Shown: positions 32,772-41,554 of the stretch, piece after piece | Layout of the letters: every line of letters begins with the position of its first letter | Position numbering within the stretch: position 1 is the stretch's first letter | From: CAVQCT01 sp964520865 | GTDB taxonomy: Bacteria; Zixibacteria; MSB-5A5; GN15; FEB-12 | Assembly (NCBI GenBank): GCA_964520865.1 | Contig: CAZFOY010000016.1 | Coordinates: 1-58,051, forward strand | Length of the DNA: 58,051 nt | Direction of reading: 5' to 3' | Made by a program: the position numbers and the translations under genes | Notes under the pieces: generated by a model | What the model was told of the DNA's origin: nothing | The model's database searches: none | Seen by the model: only the letters and a program-made list of their open reading frames with translations

Positions 32772-33840
32772 TATCCTCACGTTTTTGACACAACTGGCCG
32801 GGTCTGTCTGGGCAATGCTCCTCGATTCGGCCTTTTTCTTATGCCTCGGGCTCCTCCTGGCCGGTCTGATCCACCTGTTTCTCGATCGACAGACGCTCGA
32901 CAAGCTGCTGAAGAAAGGCAAGCGTGGGGCTGTCGTCCGCGCGGCGCTTCTCGGTGTGCCGCTTCCGCTCTGCTCGTGTTCCGTTCTTCCGGTTGCCGAT
33001 CAACTCAGGAAATCAGGTGTCGGCCCGGGCGCGACCTCGGCGTTTCTGATCTCAACGCCCGAGACGGGGGTGGACTCCATCCTGCTGACTTACTCGATGA
33101 TGGATCCGGTGATGACAGTCGCCCGTCCGCTCGCCGCGTTCGTTACAGCGTTGACCGCCGGCATGCTGGTAGTTAACGAGAAGAGTAATCCGGCTTTCTC
33201 CGAAGATGTAGAAACTTGCGGATGCGATTCTTGCGGCTGCGGTGCTTCGGATGCTCCCCCCAAGTCCGGTCTCATCGCAAAGATCATCACCCTGATCGAC
33301 TACGCCGTCAACGACCTGCTCGCCGATCTGGCGCCATACCTGTTTATCGGGTATCTCCTGGCCGGTCTTGTAGCGGTGTTTCTCGGCAGCGGCTTCGGTG
33401 GCCTGCCCGAAACACTTCGGACCGGCTGGACGGCGTACCTTGGCGCGATCGTCGTCGGTCTGCCACTCTATGTGTGTGCAACTTCGTCCACGCCATTAGC
33501 GGCAGTACTCTGGGCGGCCGGGTTCTCACCCGGGGCAGTACTTGTATTTCTAATGGTCGGGCCGGCGACAAACATAGCTTCGCTGACGGTTGTTACGAAG
33601 ATCTTGAAAGGTCGTGCGCTGGTAGCTTATCTCGGCACGATCGTGGTGGTCTCCGTTCTTGCCGGAATCGGCGTAGACTTTGTGTATCGAGCTCTCGATT
33701 TATCTCCGCATTTTGGAGGGGCGACCGCAGGGGAATCAACTGGGATAGTCTCACTGATATCAGCCGGTATCCTGTCGGGTGGTATTCTGTATTTTACTAT
33801 GCGATCTATGGTTAGGCGATTTAGCTCAAGCAAAGCCTGA
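32761..33840 (+). CDS. Predicted heavy-metal efflux permease (SO_0444/DUF318 family)
   Basis: The 359-residue protein has eight to ten membrane segments. It contains LGVPLPLCSCSVLPVADQLR (CxC in a membrane-embedded half) and GLPLYVCATSSTPLAAVLW in the second half, which identify the permease family annotated as SO_0444-type Cu/Zn efflux. A cytoplasmic or periplasmic loop near residue 145-160 is rich in cysteine (CGCDSCGCG), a likely metal-binding site between the two halves. It starts at TTG inside the end of the TPR protein gene. Substrate metal is not certain. Confidence 0.82.
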   Translation: MAVDILTFLTQLAGSVWAMLLDSAFFLCLGLLLAGLIHLFLDRQTLDKLLKKGKRGAVVRAALLGVPLPLCSCSVLPVADQLRKSGVGPGATSAFLISTPETGVDSILLTYSMMDPVMTVARPLAAFVTALTAGMLVVNEKSNPAFSEDVETCGCDSCGCGASDAPPKSGLIAKIITLIDYAVNDLLADLAPYLFIGYLLAGLVAVFLGSGFGGLPETLRTGWTAYLGAIVVGLPLYVCATSSTPLAAVLWAAGFSPGAVLVFLMVGPATNIASLTVVTKILKGRALVAYLGTIVVVSVLAGIGVDFVYRALDLSPHFGGATAGESTGIVSLISAGILSGGILYFTMRSMVRRFSSSKA

Positions 33841-33872
33841 TTCTGACTGATTGGGCTTGCCTTTGGTTACAT

Positions 33873-34601
33873 TTGTCGTATCATACGAACGTGGGCTGGA
33901 AAATCCTCGATAACGATGTAGTGCAGGGCTTCCTGGATCTGCTGTTCCCGCCGCTTTGCCTTGGCTGCGGGGAGTACACGGAAGATGAGCATCATGTCTG
34001 TGCTATCTGCCGAGAGCAGATCGAAGAATATGACCTCCCGTTTTGTCTGGCCTGTTCTCGTCAAATTCCCGAGGGAGATCGCTGTGTCATTTGCGGAGAC
34101 GACACGGTACCGATGTTCTCCTATGGAAACTACACTTCGCCGCTGAAAGATATCGTCATTCATTTCAAGTTCAAAGGTATAACCAGTCCGGCGAAACTCA
34201 TGGCCGAGCTGCTGGTGGCTCGGTTTGAACTCCAGATCCGCGATCTTGACTGCCACGTCCTTATCCCGATACCGCTCTACCCAACAAGAGAGAATGTGAG
34301 GGGATACAATCAGGCGGAGCTGTTTGCATCGAGTCTGGCAGAGCTGCTTGACTTCGAAGTCGCGCGGGATGTGATTTCCCGGATCAAACGGCGAAAGGAA
34401 CAGGCCAGGCTTGATTTCCGCCACCGTCGAAAAAATATCAAAGGGGTGTTCGAGTGTGACAGGCCGGCAACCGCCGAAGAACGGGTAATTCTTGTCGACG
34501 ATGTCGTGACCAGCGGTTTGACTGTACTTGAAGCGAAACGGGTACTCGAACGCGCCGGATATAAAGTTGTGGCTGTTTTATCTATCGCGCATCATATTTA
34601 G
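33873..34601 (+). CDS. comF: ComF-family phosphoribosyltransferase-like protein
   Basis: The 242-residue protein has the ComF layout: an N-terminal zinc region with several CxxC pairs (CLGCGEY, HVCAICREQ, FCLACSRQ, RCVICGDD) and a C-terminal phosphoribosyltransferase-type domain with VILVDDVVTSGLTVLEAKR (PRPP loop). ComF proteins take part in DNA uptake in competent bacteria and in recombination-related processes elsewhere. No other competence gene is nearby. The ORF opens at TTG 33873; a GTG at 33891 is an alternative start, and neither has a strong ribosome-binding site. Confidence 0.85.
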   Translation: MSYHTNVGWKILDNDVVQGFLDLLFPPLCLGCGEYTEDEHHVCAICREQIEEYDLPFCLACSRQIPEGDRCVICGDDTVPMFSYGNYTSPLKDIVIHFKFKGITSPAKLMAELLVARFELQIRDLDCHVLIPIPLYPTRENVRGYNQAELFASSLAELLDFEVARDVISRIKRRKEQARLDFRHRRKNIKGVFECDRPATAEERVILVDDVVTSGLTVLEAKRVLERAGYKVVAVLSIAHHI

Positions 34602-34604
34602 GCT

Positions 34605-35510
34605 ATGAATCAGTCAGAACTGTTACTGAGCGACTATCTGCAACATCTCAAACTTGAGCAAGGACTCTCCCCGAACTCGATCTCGTCATACGAGCGGGAC
34701 ATCCGCGAATTCCTCAAGCAGTCGGGAGCCGAGAATGCGGCACGGGTTACCCCGGCTGACGTGACCGCGTTTATCGGGTCGCTCGGCAAAGTCGGTCGAA
34801 AACCGGCGACAATTACTCGCAAGATTTCCTCGCTCAAACAATTCTACAAATATCTTCAGGACACCGGGACGATCAAGGAAAGTCCGGTCGCTTTCTTCTC
34901 CGCCCCGAGGATAGTCAGGTATCATCCGCACTATCTGAGTGTAGCCGAAATCGAGCGGATAATAGACGGCATTGAGCCACAATCACTTGCCGGAAAGCGG
35001 GATCGAGCCATAATCGAAATTCTTTATGGTTCCGGATTGCGAATCTCCGAACTGATCGATCTCAAGATCGGCGATATCGAACTTGAGGCCGGGTTCATCA
35101 GGGTGACCGGCAAAGGAAACAAGCAAAGACTGGTGCCGATCGGGGAATTCGCCAGAAAAGCGGTCGAAAATTACTGGCTGGCGCGCGAGCAGCAAAAGCC
35201 CCCGATAGTCTCTAATTGTGTTGTGGTCAATAAGATAGGGAAGAAGTTCTCACGAGTTGGACTGTGGAAGGTGATTCGTAAGCTGGTTACGAAGGCGGGC
35301 ATTACCAAAAAGGTCACCCCCCATACCTTTCGGCACTCGTTCGCCACCCATATGCTTGAGGGAGGGGCAGATCTGAGAATCGTGCAAGAAATGCTCGGAC
35401 ATGCCGATATATCTACAACACAGATATATACGACGATTGACCAGGATTACATTATTGCCGAGCATAAGAAGTACCATCCTCGAGAACTGGCCGGGTCCAA
35501 AAAACGTTGA
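34605..35510 (+). CDS. xerD: Tyrosine recombinase XerC/XerD
   Basis: The 301-residue recombinase resolves chromosome dimers at dif. The N-terminal SAM-like DNA-binding domain (about 7-95) starts LLSDYLQHLKLEQGLSPNSI. The catalytic set is complete: Arg in GSGLRISELIDL, Lys in VTGKGNKQRLVP, HTFRHSFATHML (H-x-x-R), His in LGHADI and the nucleophile in TTQIYTTI. Length and absence of phage genes favour a housekeeping Xer over an integrase. XerC and XerD cannot be told apart by eye. It lies 3 bases after comF and runs close to the next gene. Confidence 0.9.
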   Translation: MNQSELLLSDYLQHLKLEQGLSPNSISSYERDIREFLKQSGAENAARVTPADVTAFIGSLGKVGRKPATITRKISSLKQFYKYLQDTGTIKESPVAFFSAPRIVRYHPHYLSVAEIERIIDGIEPQSLAGKRDRAIIEILYGSGLRISELIDLKIGDIELEAGFIRVTGKGNKQRLVPIGEFARKAVENYWLAREQQKPPIVSNCVVVNKIGKKFSRVGLWKVIRKLVTKAGITKKVTPHTFRHSFATHMLEGGADLRIVQEMLGHADISTTQIYTTIDQDYIIAEHKKYHPRELAGSKKR

Positions 35511-35526
35511 ACTTCCTCGCAAACCG

Positions 35527-36453
35527 GTGTACCACTTTGCAATCAAGCAAAGCGGCCTGAATCTCGATTTCCATGTCTCCCAGTTCTTCAAAGCGACCAA
35601 TATTTCCGTTCACCTTTTCGATACTTTCGAGCAGCTGATTGTCACCTGTCAGCGGTTTCCGGTCGATGTAATCATGATTGCGGGCCGGGGAAGTTTCATT
35701 AAGGAAGTCGAGCTGGTTCGGTCGATCAAGGAGAACGTCTTCATGTCGATCGTTCCGATCATACTCTTTCACCCGGAGCCGGATGAGAACGTCGTGATTG
35801 CTGCCTATCAGAAGGGAGCGGAGGATTTCATCTATGGCGACTGGCGCGAGAAATTGGTCGAGGTCCGTATCAAGAGGGTGATCGAGCGAAGTCGCCGCGA
35901 TCTGTCCATCAATCCATCCACGCACCTTCCCGGACCGAACATCATTGAGAGCGAAATCATGCGCCAGCTTGATATGGGTTCTCAGATTGCAGTCTGCTAC
36001 GCCGATCTGGATAATTTCAAAGCGTTCAACGACTACTATGGATACTATGCGGGGGACAAGATCATTCGGTTGACATCGCGAGTGATCAAGGATGTCGTGT
36101 TCGATCTTTGTCGCGAAGGTTTCGTCGGTCATGTGGCTGGGGACGACTTCATCTATATCATTCCCGTGGATGACGTCGATCTCATATGTAGCAAAGTCCT
36201 GCAGACGTTTGACCGACTGATCCCGTACCAGTATGCTTCCGAAGACCGGGAGCGCGGCTTTATTCGGACAACCAATCGAAGAGGCGTGCAGGAGGAATTC
36301 CCGATCCTCACCATGTCGATCGCCGTCATAATCAACGACAACGGGAAGTTCAGTCATATCGGCGAAATGTCTAAGATGCTCGCGGATCTTAAGAAGGCGG
36401 CAAAGGCGAAAGAAGGTTCGAATTACATGGTTGAACGCCGCCGCAAGTATTGA
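35527..36453 (+). CDS. Pseudo-receiver plus GGDEF-domain protein
   Basis: The protein of about 308 residues has an N-terminal receiver-like domain (about 10-120), where the phosphoacceptor position reads VDVIMIAGRG, with Ala in place of Asp, and the usual Lys is missing in GAEDFIYGDW. The C-terminal half is a GGDEF diguanylate cyclase domain (about 135-300): VCYADLDNFKAFNDYYGYYA binds GTP, and the signature reads GHVAGDDF instead of RxGGDEF. It may make c-di-GMP weakly or act as a nucleotide-binding partner. The frame is open well upstream inside xerD; GTG 35527 is chosen as the first start after the xerD stop, but no clear ribosome-binding site supports it. Confidence 0.78.
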   Translation: MYHFAIKQSGLNLDFHVSQFFKATNISVHLFDTFEQLIVTCQRFPVDVIMIAGRGSFIKEVELVRSIKENVFMSIVPIILFHPEPDENVVIAAYQKGAEDFIYGDWREKLVEVRIKRVIERSRRDLSINPSTHLPGPNIIESEIMRQLDMGSQIAVCYADLDNFKAFNDYYGYYAGDKIIRLTSRVIKDVVFDLCREGFVGHVAGDDFIYIIPVDDVDLICSKVLQTFDRLIPYQYASEDRERGFIRTTNRRGVQEEFPILTMSIAVIINDNGKFSHIGEMSKMLADLKKAAKAKEGSNYMVERRRKY

Positions 36454-36456
36454 CCG

Positions 36457-38616
36457 CTATTTCCTCTCAGAGAGCAGCTTCCGCATATCGAGCGCCGGCT
36501 GGTAGTCCGGCTTCTTCTCCAAACAGAGATCTAGGTATTTATTGAGGGAGTCCTTCGGGTATCCATTCATGTAGTATCCCAGGGCGATGCCGTAGTAGGC
36601 TTCCGACAGCGATGGATCGGCTTTGATCGCTTTGAACATCATCGGGATCATCGCATCGTAGTTCTTCCTTCGGAACCAGCTGAGCCCCCAGTTGAACAGG
36701 TCGACAGCGTCGAGATCGCGGAGCTGACCTGCTCGGGAGTAGAGAGAATCTGCTTTGGAGAATCGGTCCAGCTTGCTGTAGAACACAGCGGCGGATTGGT
36801 AGGCGCTAAAATTCTGCGGACCGGCCTTAATAGCCTTATCATAACTGACCACGGCCGAATCGGTCAGTTTCTTTTCATCGAATGCTTCGGCAAGATTCGT
36901 GTACATCTGGGACAACTCGTTGGGTCGGGCGGCATCCGGTTTGAATAGGGTGATAGCCCGTTCATACAACTTTATCGCGGAGTCGGGAGAGTTTTTCTTC
37001 ATCAAGACCAGACCGAGATTGTTGTACGGTGCGGCGTAGTCCGGTTTAATGCTGATCGCCCGGGCGAAATTCCTCGAGGCAAGGTCATACTTGCCGTTGC
37101 TGTACTGGGCATAGGCAAGGTTGTTGATCAAGGTTGGTGAGCCGGGATAGATGTCATCGGCCAGCTGGTACTCCTGTTCGGCCTTGACCATTTCGCCGAG
37201 CTGCTCGTACTTGATTCCGTTGTTGAAATGCACCTGGAATCCGCTCGACTCACCTTCGTCGTAATAGGTCCTGTTGAGTGCTACCAGGGGAACTGCGAAC
37301 AGCACCAGCGCAATACCAACGGAACCTTTCTTGATCGATCCGCTGAACAATCGGGTTAGGCCGGCCGCCGCCAGAATGATCATAAACGGGATCAGCGGAA
37401 GTCGGTGCCGGGCTGTTACGAGAAAGAGCACGATCGATGGGATGTAGGCGAGTAAGTAGATATAGATCGGAAGCAACTTTTTGAACCGGTCCCGGGTCAG
37501 ATATACTCCTACAATCGTCAGGGGGATCAGCAAGCCGTACGGGAAATAAATCAGCTTGTGCCAGACGAGAATTGAAAACAGCGAGGACCTCTTTCGCTGG
37601 TAATAAATATCGGCGTTGTCACTGTTCTCGAATCCGGAGAACAGATAGACCGTTTTTCGCCAGACGAGGTTTAGAAACTTGCCGGGATTATGCACAATAA
37701 AATCTACTGCCTTGGCCGACCAGAACGACGATTCTTCGGCATCACTAAGAGACCGCTTTGATTCTCGTTCGGCAGCGGCCCGCGTCACTTTTCCGAACTG
37801 ATCCCAGCTGACCGCTTCATTGAGCTTCACATCCGGCATGAGCATCGTCAGGCCGTCAGCGTCCGGGTTGTTTCCAAGGTACAGGTTGACGCCGCCCTGT
37901 GATGAAATCAGAATGAAGTCGCCGGTAACGATTTTGTTTCGGACGGTGACCGGTGCAATCGTAAGGATGACCCCGACAAGCAGAACGATCGGCAATTTGC
38001 TGCGTGACAGAAAGCCAGATTCCCGTTCGGCGGTGAAGAACATCCACACCATCAGAAAGGGAATGGTGAGCAGTATGTTTGGACGGGCCAGGGACGCCAG
38101 CCCGAATATTATCCCGGTCAGGAGCATGCCTTTCCACGAAGGGTTATCCCGACAGGCTAAAAGCCGGTACATGCCCCAGACAACGAACAGGAGGAAGATC
38201 GCCGGAATGAGGAACATCGCTTCGTAAAACACGAGCGTGCCGTACACCGCATAAATCAGTCCGGCGACGATTGCGGTGGTGCGGTTGAACAGGTGTTCGG
38301 CCAGCTTGAATATCAGGATTGCCGTTCCTGCGCAGAGCAGCACTTGCAGCAGCTTGCTCCAGAAAATGGAAGTATTCGTAATTAGCGCGAGAAGGGCAAG
38401 GAAGTACGGATACAAAGGGGCGCGGAAATAGGAACCTTCACCCCAGAAAGATTTGTGCAAGATATCCTGCGCCCAGAGCCAGTGCCACTTTTCATCGACC
38501 ATCGGCACCTGAAACCCGGGATCACGGCTGATTTGAATGAGGTAGATGATTCGAATCGCGATCGCCGCCAGCGCGACAATCAGAGGCCATTTATATTTGT
38601 TGAGCAGGTCTTTCAT
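36457..38616 (-). CDS. PMT/GT39-like membrane glycosyltransferase fused to TPR repeats
   Basis: The 719-residue protein has about 11-13 membrane segments (residues 12-445) followed by a tetratricopeptide region (about 470-719) with repeats such as NLAYAQYSNGKYDLASRNFA, APYNNLGLVLMKK and AYYGIALGYY. The first loop carries VDEKWHW, the acidic motif expected at the active site of the lipid-phosphate-sugar-using GT-C enzymes (PMT, ArnT). The TPRs face the periplasm and could hold protein acceptors. A paralogue with the same architecture is at 53945-55801, sharing APLYPYFLA and QGG-N-x-x-x-G-N. A role in protein O-glycosylation or lipid decoration is inference. Confidence 0.85.
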   Translation of the reverse strand: MKDLLNKYKWPLIVALAAIAIRIIYLIQISRDPGFQVPMVDEKWHWLWAQDILHKSFWGEGSYFRAPLYPYFLALLALITNTSIFWSKLLQVLLCAGTAILIFKLAEHLFNRTTAIVAGLIYAVYGTLVFYEAMFLIPAIFLLFVVWGMYRLLACRDNPSWKGMLLTGIIFGLASLARPNILLTIPFLMVWMFFTAERESGFLSRSKLPIVLLVGVILTIAPVTVRNKIVTGDFILISSQGGVNLYLGNNPDADGLTMLMPDVKLNEAVSWDQFGKVTRAAAERESKRSLSDAEESSFWSAKAVDFIVHNPGKFLNLVWRKTVYLFSGFENSDNADIYYQRKRSSLFSILVWHKLIYFPYGLLIPLTIVGVYLTRDRFKKLLPIYIYLLAYIPSIVLFLVTARHRLPLIPFMIILAAAGLTRLFSGSIKKGSVGIALVLFAVPLVALNRTYYDEGESSGFQVHFNNGIKYEQLGEMVKAEQEYQLADDIYPGSPTLINNLAYAQYSNGKYDLASRNFARAISIKPDYAAPYNNLGLVLMKKNSPDSAIKLYERAITLFKPDAARPNELSQMYTNLAEAFDEKKLTDSAVVSYDKAIKAGPQNFSAYQSAAVFYSKLDRFSKADSLYSRAGQLRDLDAVDLFNWGLSWFRRKNYDAMIPMMFKAIKADPSLSEAYYGIALGYYMNGYPKDSLNKYLDLCLEKKPDYQPALDMRKLLSERK

Positions 38617-38740
38617 CTGAGGGAAGTCGGTTTCAAGTTATACACAGGTAGGCTGAAAGTAGACAAGATGAAAGGGACGGGCAAGGGATTAATTGTGTCG
38701 TCGGTCGGAGGGACGGCAAGTCGCCCCTCCGAGAAGTCGT

Positions 38741-40381
38741 TTAATCGATCAATCTTGTCTCGGGAACCTCGTTCACCTTTTGCTTCAGTTTGAACTGGGA
38801 CGGACGGGCTTGGAGCACGTCGCGAAGCCAGCTTTCCGGATATCCTACTTCGCGTGGACGTCCGGTCGAGTCCTGAACGTAGCCGTCGTTGTACTTGGTG
38901 AAAAGATGCTCGGCAAGTTCCTTCCATCGGGCTGCGACCATATCCCCTTTCGAAACGGAGTAGTCGGTCAGGTACTGAGTTAGCATCGCCGGATCCGACT
39001 TGGCCAGCTGAAGAGCCGTCTTTTCAATTCCCGGCTGCATGGCGAGAAACTTCCCCTCGATCTCCTGCTGCACGTTTATGATTTCCGGGGCGATGTACGA
39101 ATACTTCAGGTTCGCGTAGTTGGCGACGATATTGAACACCCACCAAGCAGACTCCCAGGAGAATTTGTTCAAACTTCCGACCGTGTAAGGCTGAGGGATG
39201 CTGTCGATCCCGCAGTACAGGGGGAAGTAGCAGCTGGTGTAGGTATCGTCCTCGCCCCACCAGAGGACTCCGCCGATCGGATTCGGCAGCCAGTTCCGCG
39301 ACTGCGATACAAACGAGAAGGCGGTCTGCTGGGTCGAAATCGGCCTCTCCCATTGGTAGTCGACTGAATCGACTGTCCAGTTCATCGGGCGCCACCGGTA
39401 AGGCGATCCGAACGGCCCGGCGTCGGGCCCTTTGGTCATGTCAAACGGCGTCCCTTCGTAATGGTCGCGCATCAGAGAAAAGACATCCTTCACGGAGAGT
39501 TTCTTGTCAGGCTTGATCCAGAGGGGATATGGTGACGCACCATCGACTGCTCTTGTATAATCGAAGGAGAGGTTCTTCGAAGGTGCCGCCCGCCGGAACA
39601 GACTCCACACGCGACTGTCGGCATATCGTTGGTTGCGAGGGGAGGAAGGACAGTAGGCATCGCAGAATCTGAACGGTTCGCCCGATTTCGGATCGTAATA
39701 TCCTTTCTCGACTGCGAACGAGATTACATTTTTGGAGTACAGACAGTTGTTCGGATCGTTCAACGGGAATTCGCCGATCCGCGACTTGTTCGCATGCGCC
39801 GATATGTAGCCATCCGGCACTTTCACCGCAACCCACTCGGCACCGTGACCGTCCTTGCCGGGACCGATGATTTCAAGTATCCAGGCCTCATTCGGGTCGG
39901 CGATCGAAATCGATTCTCCGGTCGATCGATAGCCGTATTGGTCAACTAACGAAGTCATCACTTCGATCGCTTCGCGCCCCGTGGCCGCCCGCTGAAGTGC
40001 CAGCCGCATCAGATCGAAATAGTGAAACATCCCTGACGGATTCCTTAACTCGAGCCGTCCGTCGAATGTCGTCTCGCTTATCGCGAGCTGCTTCTCGTTT
40101 ATATAATCAACCACGGCATAGGTGTGAGACACTTGCGGGATGGTGCCTCGGACAGTGCCGCCCCAATCGGTGATTTCAAGCGAGTCCCCCGGCTCATAGT
40201 CGGCTGCGGGGAGCCGCTCCATATGCGGATGGAACTCACCGTCGCAGGTATAGGTTATCATAACTGAGCCGTCGGCCGAGGCACCTCTGGTTACAAGGAG
40301 ATTGGTGCAGGCACTGGATTCGGCCGCAAGGATCATGGCCGCTAACGCAGCCAAGCTGATTGATTTCATAAAGTTGGACAT
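38741..40381 (-). CDS. Secreted C69-family dipeptidase (PepD-like)
   Basis: The 546-residue product has a signal peptide (MSNFMKSISLAALAAMILAA) ending at SSAC. The Cys at residue 25 (CTNLLVTRGASADGSV) is the N-terminal nucleophile of the Ntn-hydrolase C69 peptidases, exposed after cleavage. Further family blocks are GYRSTGESISIADPNEAWIL and GPFGSPYRWRP. Lactobacillus PepD-type enzymes cleave dipeptides; secreted forms like this probably cut peptides in the periplasm or outside. A shorter start (ATG at 40369, MKS) is possible. It is transcribed alone, divergent from the CBM9-like gene. Confidence 0.87.
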   Translation of the reverse strand: MSNFMKSISLAALAAMILAAESSACTNLLVTRGASADGSVMITYTCDGEFHPHMERLPAADYEPGDSLEITDWGGTVRGTIPQVSHTYAVVDYINEKQLAISETTFDGRLELRNPSGMFHYFDLMRLALQRAATGREAIEVMTSLVDQYGYRSTGESISIADPNEAWILEIIGPGKDGHGAEWVAVKVPDGYISAHANKSRIGEFPLNDPNNCLYSKNVISFAVEKGYYDPKSGEPFRFCDAYCPSSPRNQRYADSRVWSLFRRAAPSKNLSFDYTRAVDGASPYPLWIKPDKKLSVKDVFSLMRDHYEGTPFDMTKGPDAGPFGSPYRWRPMNWTVDSVDYQWERPISTQQTAFSFVSQSRNWLPNPIGGVLWWGEDDTYTSCYFPLYCGIDSIPQPYTVGSLNKFSWESAWWVFNIVANYANLKYSYIAPEIINVQQEIEGKFLAMQPGIEKTALQLAKSDPAMLTQYLTDYSVSKGDMVAARWKELAEHLFTKYNDGYVQDSTGRPREVGYPESWLRDVLQARPSQFKLKQKVNEVPETRLID

Positions 40382-40579
40382 AGCAAAACCCTCACGTTAT
40401 AATCAGGGATAATAAAGTACTAAGAGGTCCGGCATACAACGAAAAAACCAAGAGCTCGTAAAGGGCCGGACGATTAATCTCCGAACATCACAAAACTGTC
40501 ATAATTGAATGATGTCACGAAACAACTTGTCCGACGCCGGTCGCCGGGCAACTCAGACGATATTCAAGGAGGAATCAGA

Positions 40580-41479
40580 GTGAAGCCTCAAACCTTAATA
40601 GGGGGACTGATGTTGGTGACGGCTGCGGCGTTACTTTCCATAAGTCCCGCCAACGCCGGATCGCCTGAAATTTCCCCGCATTGGACGGACAAGCCGATAT
40701 ATATCGACGGCAACGTCGATGATTGGAGTGGTTTGCCCACCACTTTTCTGGAGGATAAGGGGGCCGTTGTCGGGCTGGCTAACGACAGCGAAAACCTGTA
40801 CGTCCAGATTCGATTCCGGGATGCGATGTGGGCAAGGGTGATCCATCGCACAGGTATCACGATCTATCTCGACTCAAAGGGTGGAAAGAGCAAGGATGCC
40901 GGGATCAAATTCGTCGGCGGTCCCACAATGTCCGAAATTCGCGAGGCTTCGCCACGAAAAGAAGATCAAGGCCAGAGGCAGAATGAAAATGGCCGCTTTG
41001 GTCGCGAAGGAATGAATCCGGAGCGGATGCGCGGCCGCAACGACACCGTCTTCACCTACTTCAACAAGAAAGGGCTGATCGACGCCAGAATCGGCATCGA
41101 AGGAGCGAACGGACCGAAAGTTGCCTGGGGAATCGACCACGGTTTCTACGTCTACGAATTCAGCATTCCGCTTGCGAAGAGCAAGGTGCGGGATTACGGA
41201 CTCGGACTTGAGCCGGGGAAGAAACTCGGGTTCGGGGCCGAATGGGGGGGAAGGCCGGAAGGGATGCGAGGCGAGGGCGGCCCGCACTTCAGCGGGACCG
41301 GATTCCCCGGCGAAGGTGGCGGAATGATGGGGGGAAACGATGGCGACGAAGGAGGCAGGATGGGACGCCCTGGGGAGCGGGGTGAACGCCCGGGCGGCGA
41401 ACAGATGCAGAACGCATTTCAAAAGCAGGACTTCTGGATCAAGACCAAATTGGCGGTCGACAACATCAAATCAAAGTAG
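40580..41479 (+). CDS. Secreted CBM9-like domain protein with Gly/Arg/Met-rich tail
   Basis: The GTG at 40580 has AGGAGG 7 bases upstream and gives a 299-residue product with signal peptide (KPQTLIGGLMLVTAAALLSI...ANA). The mature start WTDKPIYIDGNVDDWSGLP and AVVGLANDSENLYVQIRF follow the carbohydrate-binding module 9 / DOMON-like pattern used for surface sugars or heme. A low-complexity stretch (about 220-275) of Gly, Arg, Glu, Pro and Met (MRGEGGPHFSGTG, GGGMMGGNDGDEGG) breaks the domain before a final FWIKTKLAVD. The function is unknown. Earlier in-frame ATG at 40505 lacks a ribosome-binding site. Confidence 0.72.
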   Translation: MKPQTLIGGLMLVTAAALLSISPANAGSPEISPHWTDKPIYIDGNVDDWSGLPTTFLEDKGAVVGLANDSENLYVQIRFRDAMWARVIHRTGITIYLDSKGGKSKDAGIKFVGGPTMSEIREASPRKEDQGQRQNENGRFGREGMNPERMRGRNDTVFTYFNKKGLIDARIGIEGANGPKVAWGIDHGFYVYEFSIPLAKSKVRDYGLGLEPGKKLGFGAEWGGRPEGMRGEGGPHFSGTGFPGEGGGMMGGNDGDEGGRMGRPGERGERPGGEQMQNAFQKQDFWIKTKLAVDNIKSK

Positions 41480-41491
41480 TTTCAGATACAA

Positions 41492-41527
41492 GAAGAGCCG
41501 GTTGGGCAAGTACCCGACCGGCTCTTC
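41492..41527. terminator. Hairpin between convergent genes
   Basis: GAAGAGCCGGTTGGG (41492-41506) pairs with CCCGACCGGCTCTTC (41513-41527) over 15 positions with one G-T wobble, loop CAAGTA. U-tracts on both sides are short, so it may serve as a bidirectional terminator for the CBM9-like gene and the peroxiredoxin gene. Confidence 0.7.
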
Positions 41528-41554
41528 TCCGAATCCAATTGACTCAATCTTCGA

